DNA of 31,247 nt from a virus: positions 1 through 31,247 of the IMG/VR virus record IMGVR_UViG_3300006753_000036. One strand, given 5' to 3'. The notes under the pieces are model-generated. The model saw only the letters and a list, made by a program, of their open reading frames with translations. It was not told where the DNA came from and did no database searches. This document shows, piece by piece, positions 4,453-9,921 of the stretch (positions are counted from its first letter, which is position 1; each line of letters begins with the position of its first letter). The translations under genes were made by a program, and so were the position numbers.

Positions 4453-5325
4453 CTAACCCGTGGCCTGTAGTGCGGCCGCGCGGTCAAGTACGCTCGTGTC
4501 ATCCTCTGTCAATTCGACGGGCGCTTTCGCACCAGTCATACGCACCAAGGTGTCCCCGTTGTCCTCGGGCTTGGCTGCATCCTTGTTAGCCTTGGCCGTC
4601 GCAGTGTGGACTGCCTTGGCAAACCATTCGGGGACGGTGATGGTCATCTTGACCATCCCGCTATCCTTCAGCGCCTTGGCTGCTTCCTCTCGTTCCGCGC
4701 GCGCCTTCTCTTTCCCTGCCGTATTGGCACAACGCGCAGTCGCGCGGGCCTCGCCGGATTCCTCGGAGATAACAATCCCCCAAGTCTTCCGAGCAGAAAC
4801 GATAGCCTTGGCGATGGGGCCAGACTTCGTGGACACGTACCGGATTCCAACACCGACGTCTCGCTGTCCATTCGCCACCACACCCTCAGGCTTGGCGGAG
4901 TTGAACTTCGTGATACGTCGGGGCAGGGTCCAGTAGTTTCCGGCCTTGCGGAACGTGAACCCGAGTTCCTTCGCACGGGCTTCCCCGCCTTCGGCGGAGA
5001 GGATGGTTCGGAGGAACTCGAACGCGAGCACGTACCCTTCAATCTGTTCTGGCGTATGGTCCGGGCTTTCACCGTTCGGGCCAACCGCAAGGCAGACGCC
5101 ACGGTCAAGTTCGACAGTCCAGAGTCCCAAGTCCGTGCCTTCAGGGCCAGCACCACGGAGGGTAAGGGCCATATCGGCAGTTGGCGGGATAAGGGCTGCC
5201 ACGGTCATTCCGCCGGTACGCTTCCCGTTTGTGGTGCAAACCACAAGGTCAGTAAACGACTTGCGAGCCGCATTCGTTAGATGCTGCTCAAGTACCGTCA
5301 ATTCTCGTTTTACTCTATTCGACAT
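4453..5325 (-). CDS. Hypothetical early-region protein (290 aa)
   Basis: The largest leftward gene, 290 aa from ATG 5325 (MSNRVKRELTVLEQHLTNAA...). I prefer this start, which has GGGAG seven bases upstream, to an ATG at 5439 that would translate the repeat region. The first half looks alpha-beta; around residues 122-165 are FTFRKAGNYWTLPRRITKFN and VGVGIRYVSTKSGPIAKAIV; residues about 195-240 are a lysine, arginine and glutamate-rich helix (KEKARAEREEAAKALKDSGM) and the end is acidic. I do not recognise the family. Its place at the head of the leftward block, next to the repeat-rich region, would suit a regulatory or DNA-binding protein, but that is inference. Confidence 0.8.
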   Translation of the reverse strand: MSNRVKRELTVLEQHLTNAARKSFTDLVVCTTNGKRTGGMTVAALIPPTADMALTLRGAGPEGTDLGLWTVELDRGVCLAVGPNGESPDHTPEQIEGYVLAFEFLRTILSAEGGEARAKELGFTFRKAGNYWTLPRRITKFNSAKPEGVVANGQRDVGVGIRYVSTKSGPIAKAIVSARKTWGIVISEESGEARATARCANTAGKEKARAEREEAAKALKDSGMVKMTITVPEWFAKAVHTATAKANKDAAKPEDNGDTLVRMTGAKAPVELTEDDTSVLDRAAALQATG

Positions 5326-5410
5326 AATCACTCCCAAGGACCGAAGTCCCGTTTCCCCGGAAACTGCCGAGGCAGACTGCCAGCCGAAGTGGCCGGGCAA
5401 TGTGGAGGGT

Positions 5411-5432
5411 CCGAAGCCGAGGCCCCGGGCAC
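5411..5432. repeat. GAAGCCGAAGCCCCGGG repeat, copy 2 (one base changed)
   Basis: GAAGCCGAGGCCCCGGGCAC, flanked by the inverted repeat TGTGGAG/CTCCACA, so it could sit in the loop of a larger hairpin. Confidence 0.65.
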
Positions 5433-5443
5433 TCCACACTGCC

Positions 5444-5466
5444 CCCGAAGCCGAAGCCCCGGGGAC
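5444..5466. repeat. GAAGCCGAAGCCCCGGG repeat, copy 3
   Basis: Same core as copy 1, only 11 bases after copy 2. Confidence 0.65.
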
Positions 5467-5643
5467 AGTTGGGAGGATGATTCGAAGCAGGTTCCGACAC
5501 CGACAATCCGCCCCCCACAGGGGGCAGGGTGCGTCAGTGCCCTGCTATCTATCCTAGATTGAAGCACCCGGGGAACGTTGTCCCCGTCTCGCGGGCTAGC
5601 AGACTGTTTGGCGCTGTCACCGCCGTTTGGCCTAGTACCGTCA

Positions 5644-5841
5644 ATGACCCGCTACCGTGTCACTCTCCGGCTCCTCTACTGGTCACTCCCCGCGCGCCCC
5701 ATTCGACCCTGTCTGGTATGTCATCAGGCTATGGCGCTTCTCAGGGAGGCAGGAACGTGCATCGACTGCACTAGGCTCCTCCGCTGTTGCCCCGGTCCGG
5801 CTGTCCGTCCCCCGGGTGCTTCGCTCTTCGATTGTCAATGA
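5644..5841 (+). CDS. Possible small CxxC-CxxC protein (65 aa)
   Basis: A rightward frame from ATG 5644 (MTRYRVTLRLLYWSLPARPI...) to TGA at 5841. C23-LV-C26 and C39-ID-C42 with a 12-residue spacer give a zinc-ribbon-like pattern and the text between them is protein-like. Against it, there is no Shine-Dalgarno site and the frame lies alone in a region of repeats. It also ends inside the CAATGACC inverted repeat. I list it as a candidate only. Confidence 0.3.
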   Translation: MTRYRVTLRLLYWSLPARPIRPCLVCHQAMALLREAGTCIDCTRLLRCCPGPAVRPPGASLFDCQ

Positions 5842-5870
5842 CCGCCCATGGAAGATAGCTCAGGTCATTG
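5836..5870. repeat. Inverted repeat CAATGACC / GGTCATTG
   Basis: Perfect eight-base arms at 5836-5843 and 5863-5870, separated by 19 bases. A single related half-site (GTCAATGACC) occurs near 5640. The spacing would fit an operator bound by a dimer, but no promoter is evident. Confidence 0.55.
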
Positions 5871-5955
5871 CCTGCAGTCAAGGTCCTTGAGCACTCTCCG
5901 TTATGCCGTCCCCGGTACGGTGGATGGGGGGGTCGGTTCGGTGGTGCCGTGGTGC

Positions 5956-5973
5956 CTGCCACCTAGGTGGCGG
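5956..5973 (+). repeat. CTAG hairpin, copy 9 (opposite polarity)
   Basis: CTGCCACCTAGGTGGCGG on the plus strand. The single imperfection is a U-G pair in rightward RNA but would be C-A in leftward RNA, the reverse of the copies in the leftward block. This suggests it belongs to a rightward transcript. Confidence 0.75.
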
Positions 5974-6161
5974 ATGGGGCCAGTCCGAAGCTGGGGCAGA
6001 CAGGGCAAGGCCAGTGTCGGCCGTGGTGGGACGGGAGCCGAGCGAGGCAGCGAGGGTCGACCAGGTAACCTTAGGCTGGACTCGTCTGCCTCAATGGGGC
6101 GCATGCGACCCTGACCCCACCCCGGGCCTCAGCGAGTACTGTTATGTCCCATACGCTTCAA

Positions 6162-6178
6162 CATGGACAGTATCCATG
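6162..6178. repeat. Inverted repeat CATGGA / TCCATG
   Basis: Perfect six-base arms around CAGTA, ten bases before the terminator-like hairpin at 6188-6212. Confidence 0.45.
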
Positions 6179-6187
6179 GACGGTTGG

Positions 6188-6212
6188 GCTTACCCCCGGG
6201 GGGTGCTTTTTT
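6188..6212 (+). terminator. Terminator-like hairpin for rightward transcription
   Basis: A GC-rich hairpin (GC, two-base bulge, ACCC paired with GGGT, GC) followed at once by six T residues. It overlaps the stop codon of the leftward zinc-ribbon gene. It would end any rightward transcript started in 5326-6188 before the structural genes. Confidence 0.55.
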
Positions 6213-6384
6213 GAAGTACCTTGGGTACTTGGACGGGGGCTGGATGTTGGCCTTGGACGGGCCATCCACAGTCGAGGCAGTCTAGTTCTGCAGTGTGGAC
6301 GTCGTATCTGAGCTCATGGGAGCCACAGTAGGCACAGTAGCTAGAGGCCCTTAGGCTTTGTGTTTTTGTCTTTGTAGTCTTCAT
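6190..6384 (-). CDS. Small zinc-ribbon protein (64 aa)
   Basis: A 64-aa leftward protein from ATG 6384 (MKTTKTKTQSLRASSYCAYC...). C17-AY-C20 and C36-LD-C39-GW with a 15-residue spacer form a textbook zinc-ribbon pattern, and the segment RYDVHTAELDCLDCGW is typical of small zinc ribbons. The N-terminus is basic, so nucleic-acid binding is plausible. The ribosome site is poor (AGAG about nine bases upstream), which is the main weakness. It stands alone, divergent from the rightward genes, with the 6188-6212 hairpin at its end. Confidence 0.7.
   Translation of the reverse strand: MKTTKTKTQSLRASSYCAYCGSHELRYDVHTAELDCLDCGWPVQGQHPAPVQVPKVLQKSTPRG
6214..6230. repeat. Inverted repeat AAGTACC / GGTACTT
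   Basis: Perfect seven-base arms around TTG, two bases after the T-run of the terminator-like hairpin and inside the zinc-ribbon gene. Confidence 0.45.
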
Positions 6385-6488
6385 GGTCTTTGTCTCTAGC
6401 TGCTACCTTTAGTCCCCCCTCCTTTCCCCCCTTACAGTGGGTAGTTTTCCTCCCCCCGTGGACAGAGTCAAGGGGTGTGATGTAGGTT
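6385..6488. other. Divergent intergenic region
   Basis: About 100 bases between the leftward zinc-ribbon gene and the first rightward gene, with C-rich and T-rich runs on the plus strand. The best promoter-like match is a leftward TTGACT near 6466-6471 without a good -10 partner. A promoter must lie here or farther upstream, but I cannot place it. Confidence 0.35.
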
Positions 6489-6509
6489 TTGTTTTGTCTG
6501 GGGGTTGAT

Positions 6510-6947
6510 TTGGCGATTCACTGTCTTCGTAAGCAGACGACCAAGAGGCGTCGTATTTGTTCTTCTTGTGGGTCTTTTGTCGAGAAGGGGTCCAAGTACT
6601 GGGCAAGGAACAGTTCGATGGAGGACAAGTCGGGGAGGAGGGTCTACGGGTTCTTCTCTACTCACCTGGAGTGTGAGGAGGTTATCCAGGAGATGGGGAT
6701 AGGTTTGGGGAAGACCGATGGGGGGATGAGTTTCCCTGGGTGGTTACCGGGTTCGATTCAGGATGTTTCTCAGATCCCCCACTGGGACACCATCGAGGAC
6801 AGTATCCAGAGAAGGTTCAAGAGAGTGGTCGGAACGAAGAAGAAGGAGCCCCATCTCGAGTACAGGTACTATGACCCCGAGACGAAACAGAGGTCGGCCT
6901 TCAGGGCAACCCTGTCTACTGTGGAAGATCTCGTCGTTGGTCCCTAG
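6510..6947 (+). CDS. Zinc-finger-like hypothetical protein (about 145 aa)
   Basis: First rightward gene. There is no early ATG; I chose TTG 6510, which follows GGGGG by about six bases, giving MAIHCLRKQTTKRRRICSSC and on. An in-frame TTG at 6489 is also possible. C17-SS-C20 and H52-LE-C55 could form a treble-clef zinc site, preceded by a basic stretch. The later part (PHLEYRYYDPETKQRSAFRA) looks like beta-strands. The stop is eight bases before the next gene and leads straight into that gene's ribosome site, which supports it as coding. No family recognised; a DNA-binding or nuclease-related role is possible but HNH residues are not evident. Confidence 0.65.
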   Translation: MAIHCLRKQTTKRRRICSSCGSFVEKGSKYWARNSSMEDKSGRRVYGFFSTHLECEEVIQEMGIGLGKTDGGMSFPGWLPGSIQDVSQIPHWDTIEDSIQRRFKRVVGTKKKEPHLEYRYYDPETKQRSAFRATLSTVEDLVVGP

Positions 6948-6955
6948 GAGATGAG

Positions 6956-8155
6956 ATGGCCGATCCGATTGGATGGCTCAAGAAAACTGTCGTAGACCCA
7001 GCCATCGCAACCGGACAGGACGTGGCCCGGTGGACCGGTGGGTTGGCAACTGACGTGGCGAAGAACGTTGCCGGTCCCGTCCAGGACTGGGTCCTCGGTG
7101 ACCAGGTCCCCGGGCTCCTCGCTCGCCCACTAGCCGGAACCGAGAAGCAGTACGTCATGCCAGGCGGGTCGACCGGAAGGGCGTCTTTGGCGGGCGGCGT
7201 CCCCGTGGAGGCGGGAGGTCTCAGGTCTTTCCAGGAGGACTACTACCCGCGGGCAGACGAGGCCAGGTCTCGGCTACTTCGGTCCTACGAGTCCGGTGGG
7301 GCGAATCGAGAAGCCTGGATAAGCAACGCGCTGTTGTCGAACCCGGAGCTGCCCCGTGGGGTGGTGGAGGCGGCCTACAGCAAGCATATCTTCCCTCAGG
7401 TCGAGGAGAGGCTCATGACCCCGGCGGTTCCGCACCAGGAGGCGTTTTGGCCCGGAAAGCCATCCTCGGTCCCTGGGTATCACTCTAGCGGGAAGCGTGT
7501 CATCGCAGAGTCTGGGGGTCCTGACCGAGGGCTGCAGGGGGGGCTTATGCAGCATGAGTACGCCCATGCGGGAGCCCTCGGCTCTGCGTTTCCCTATAAC
7601 GAATTGCGCGATGGTGGGGAGGCTGCTGAGGACGGTTGGCGAGAGGAGTACGAGCGGTGGCATAGGCGTCGAGCGGATGTTGGGGAGGCCCTCGCTGGCC
7701 CCGAGCCAGTTCGCCCCGGGGCAGCGGGCTGGACGGAGGGGTTTAGCAAGGATGTGCGGTCGCTGGACGACGAGTTATACCGCGAGCTGTTTGGCGAGCC
7801 CGGTGAGCAGAGGGTTATCGGAGACACCTCCCGGGCCACACACGCTGGGCTAAGGGCAGAGCAGAAGGGAAACATCCATACCCTGCGGTCGCTTCTTCAG
7901 GAGGAGCGTGGCTCTGGGGCCGTCCTCCCGTATGACGTAAAGGAGCTGCTCGAGGGGGGGCATTCTGCTGGGAAAGACTATGGTGGGGTGCATGATCTGC
8001 AGTGGATGCTCAAGAACCGCCTCCAAGTCAGCCCAGAGAGAGCGGCTGAGATTCTGAACCTCCTCTCGGCCAGGACCCCACTGGGAGGCGAGCCGAGGGA
8101 GGGCGTCGTGAGCCCCGAGATGATGTCCAGGTATCGATCTGGAGGACTGGCCTGA
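6956..8155 (+). CDS. HExxH zinc-metallopeptidase-like protein (399 aa)
   Basis: A 399-aa protein starting at ATG 6956 after a GGAGATGAG ribosome site. Residues 200-204 read HEYAH within GGLMQHEYAHAGAL, the helix motif of zincin metallopeptidases. A downstream AEQKGNIHTLRSLL segment (301-314) would suit the third metal ligand (E302), by analogy with phage HExxH proteins I recall; this is inference. The N-terminal 70 residues are helical and may act as a docking or packaging region. Its place at the head of the morphogenesis operon suggests a virion or maturation protein rather than a lysis enzyme; there is no signal peptide or peptidoglycan-binding domain. Overlaps the next tiny frame by one base (TGATG). 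Confidence 0.8.
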   Translation: MADPIGWLKKTVVDPAIATGQDVARWTGGLATDVAKNVAGPVQDWVLGDQVPGLLARPLAGTEKQYVMPGGSTGRASLAGGVPVEAGGLRSFQEDYYPRADEARSRLLRSYESGGANREAWISNALLSNPELPRGVVEAAYSKHIFPQVEERLMTPAVPHQEAFWPGKPSSVPGYHSSGKRVIAESGGPDRGLQGGLMQHEYAHAGALGSAFPYNELRDGGEAAEDGWREEYERWHRRRADVGEALAGPEPVRPGAAGWTEGFSKDVRSLDDELYRELFGEPGEQRVIGDTSRATHAGLRAEQKGNIHTLRSLLQEERGSGAVLPYDVKELLEGGHSAGKDYGGVHDLQWMLKNRLQVSPERAAEILNLLSARTPLGGEPREGVVSPEMMSRYRSGGLA

Positions 8156-8214
8156 TGTACGGTAAGAAGAAGATGTCCAAGACGGCCGCTGCTGGTCGGA
8201 AGAGGAGAGTTTGA
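8155..8214 (+). CDS. Tiny basic peptide (19 aa), candidate
   Basis: MYGKKKMSKTAAAGRKRRV, starting in the TGATG overlap with the metallopeptidase-like gene and ending two bases before the next start. A GGAGG site lies about nine bases upstream of the ATG. Nine of 19 residues are lysine or arginine. From memory, similarly short lysine-rich MYGKKK-type peptides occur in structural operons of environmental phages. A frame this short can arise by chance, so the case rests on the ribosome site and the tight packing. Confidence 0.45.
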   Translation: MYGKKKMSKTAAAGRKRRV

Positions 8215-8215
8215 G

Positions 8216-8950
8216 ATGCCAGAAGGAATCGTAGACGAGGGGACGATGCGGCGACTTGCCGCTCAACTCCAGGCCAATGATGAGCGAGCAAGCCTAGCGC
8301 GTCTTGGCCGCGCCGAGGGGGCCGTCCCGCCCGCAGGGGAACTCATCCCTTACGGTCCCGTCCCTCCCGGATTCTCTCCGACACCGAGCTTTGGCCCCCC
8401 GGGGCACGGCGCGATGGGGCCAGTGGAAAACCGTGACCCCCGATTTGGGGACGTTCGCGGCCTCGCCCCCGTCCAGGATGTGTTGGACCCAACGGTCGAG
8501 GTCCTGACCGGCCATCCGGAGTGGCCCGGGGGCAGTGTCTACCCGGCCGTCGAGGAGGCTAGGGAGCGGTATCAAGTGACTCCCCCCGGGGACGAGCGGG
8601 CCAGGCTTTTAGAGGAGTACCACGACACAAGGGGACAGGCCTGGGACTATGCCGACCCCCTGGCCGCGGGGCAGAGGGAGCGCGCGCGAATTCTTGAGGG
8701 GGCTCTGGCCGGGGAGGCTGATCGTCAGAGCAGGCTCACTGGCACCTTTGGTAGTCCCGAGGAGCGGGCCAGGAGAATGATGGAACTCGAGGCGTCTCGC
8801 CAACTGGCTCCCCCGCCTAGCGTGGGGCAGAGGGAGGGGGCTAGGTCGTCCCGCGCCCTCTACGGTGGCGGGGAGGATGAGGAGCAACTCCAGCGCTACA
8901 GGGCCATTCTTGCTCGCATCGCCAGCGAGCGAGGGCGGTACGCTAGGTAG
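8216..8950 (+). CDS. Hypothetical virion-operon protein (244 aa)
   Basis: A 244-aa protein from ATG 8216 with an AGAGGAGAG ribosome site. The first 100 residues are rich in proline and glycine (IPYGPVPPGFSPTPSFGPPG) and look extended; residues 105-244 are charged and helical with arginine and glutamate-rich stretches and a final helix, EEQLQRYRAILARIASERGR. The low-complexity, helix-rich style resembles the proteins at 24.4-27.8 kb. No family recognised; a minor virion or scaffold-associated role is possible. Confidence 0.75.
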   Translation: MPEGIVDEGTMRRLAAQLQANDERASLARLGRAEGAVPPAGELIPYGPVPPGFSPTPSFGPPGHGAMGPVENRDPRFGDVRGLAPVQDVLDPTVEVLTGHPEWPGGSVYPAVEEARERYQVTPPGDERARLLEEYHDTRGQAWDYADPLAAGQRERARILEGALAGEADRQSRLTGTFGSPEERARRMMELEASRQLAPPPSVGQREGARSSRALYGGGEDEEQLQRYRAILARIASERGRYAR

Positions 8951-9140
8951 CCTGGCCAGGACCCCGAAGATCTAGGAAGGAGAAAACGACCCCCGGGGCC
9001 CGTCGGCCTGACTGGCGCGTCAGAGCAGTGCGCCTCGGATGGTATCACTGCCCCCTCACACTCGCCAACACGGCAGCTCATCGCTTAGTGTAGTCTTACG
9101 ATTGTCTCAGCGGCAGTCCGCCGCACAGGAGGAGAACAGA
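8951..9140. other. Intergenic leader before the terminase genes
   Basis: About 190 bases without a supported gene. It holds a GGAAGGAG sequence near 8976-8983 with no following start codon, a small hairpin CTGAC/GTCAG around 9009-9024 and AT-richer sequence near 9085-9110 that could hold a promoter, though no good -35/-10 pair is visible. Confidence 0.4.
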
Positions 9141-9365
9141 ATGAGTATTGAGAATGTTAGCGACCTCACAGTAAAGGCCGCAATCAAGGAACTTCCAGGA
9201 CTGTCGGACGAGGAGCTCGACGCTCTCTACGACGCAGAGCTCGACGGGAAGGGGCGGAAGTCTCTTCTTGATGCGATCACCTCCGCGCGAGACGACATCC
9301 GTGAGGATGCTGAGCCGGCGTCTGCCGTAGGCTGCGTTTCTTTTAGGGTTGGGCGGTCGTCGTGA
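9141..9365 (+). CDS. Small acidic protein with HeH/LEM-like helical motif (74 aa)
   Basis: A 74-aa protein from ATG 9141 (MSIENVSDLTVKAAIKELPG...) preceded by AGGAGGAG. Upstream in-frame ATG 9039 lacks a ribosome site and was rejected. Residues 9-51 (TVKAAIKELPGLSDEELDAL then YDAELDGKGRKSLLDAI) follow a helix-extended loop-helix pattern I recall from many phage virion-operon proteins, where LSDEELxxL is followed by GKGRKxxLxAI. The stop overlaps the next gene's GTG by GTGA. Probably a packaging or head-associated accessory protein; function is inference. Confidence 0.75.
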   Translation: MSIENVSDLTVKAAIKELPGLSDEELDALYDAELDGKGRKSLLDAITSARDDIREDAEPASAVGCVSFRVGRSS

Positions 9366-9907
9366 GCGAAATGTCCGAAGTGGCAAATAGGCGCGTCTTT
9401 CGCGAGTCCCGAACACTCTCCATTGAGCAGCTCGACGCATGTCTGTCGAGCCCAGAGGTTCAGACCAGGTTCAAGCGGTACACGACAACAGGCGCCGGTC
9501 ACGATGGTCCCTTGCCCGAGGAGGCTGCTCTCGAGGAAGCCCTGATGGACGTCTTCGTTGGAGCGAAGAGCCGCGGGTTCCGCCTCTACAAGAAGTACGC
9601 AACGTCAGCGCACGTCAAGCGGATGAAGCGGATCATGGCGGACACCATTGATGGCCTGGTCGTCAGCGAGTACGTGCCAGATATGGTGGACTTGCGAGCT
9701 CGGTTGCGTGGGACGAAGGACATGTCCACCCTCACCAACCTCCTGGTTGCAGAGCAGAGTGGCCGGAACGACAGTGGCGAGCCCAGGCAAGAGGCTGTTG
9801 ACCTGATCATCTCTCGCATCAAGTCCGCCCAGGACAATGAGGCCGCAGTCAAGGAGCACAGCGGTCCCACCGAGGAAGAGCTGGCGGAAATCACGAGCGC
9901 TAGGTAG
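9362..9907 (+). CDS. Putative terminase small subunit (181 aa)
   Basis: A 181-aa mostly helical protein. GTG 9362 overlaps the previous stop by GTGA; ATG 9371, nine bases on, is an alternative start. Features include a basic region (GFRLYKKYATSAHVKRMKRI) and an acidic C-terminus (PTEEELAEITSAR). It lies directly upstream of the large terminase, the usual place of the small subunit, which recognises viral DNA and starts packaging. I see no clear helix-turn-helix, so the assignment is mainly positional. Confidence 0.5.
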   Translation: MSEMSEVANRRVFRESRTLSIEQLDACLSSPEVQTRFKRYTTTGAGHDGPLPEEAALEEALMDVFVGAKSRGFRLYKKYATSAHVKRMKRIMADTIDGLVVSEYVPDMVDLRARLRGTKDMSTLTNLLVAEQSGRNDSGEPRQEAVDLIISRIKSAQDNEAAVKEHSGPTEEELAEITSAR

Positions 9908-9921
9908 TGCCCAGGAAGGCG

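Larger units (their letters stand above)
5326..6189. other. Long GC-rich region between divergent gene blocks
   Basis: About 860 bases with no well-supported gene. It contains two GAAGCCGAAGCCCCGGG repeats, an inverted repeat TGTGGAG/CTCCACA around 5403-5438, the CAATGACC/GGTCATTG inverted repeat at 5836-5870, CTAG hairpin copy 9 at 5956 and an inverted repeat at 6162-6178, and it leads into a rightward terminator-like hairpin at 6188-6212. One weak small frame (5644-5841) is listed separately. The layout suits a control region or a noncoding RNA locus; I could not find a convincing promoter on either strand. Confidence 0.55.

Noticed and set aside
5529-5890. Other overlapping rightward frames in the control region
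   Set aside because: They have no ribosome sites and their translations show no domain pattern. Only the CxxC frame at 5644 was kept, as a weak candidate.
163-5973. CRISPR array
   Set aside because: The repeats are palindromic, 18 bases long and irregularly spaced between genes, with no spacer regularity or cas genes.
6385-6488. Leftward promoter with TTGACT near 6466
   Set aside because: At 16-18 base spacing the -10 position reads AAAACT or similar, too weak to call.
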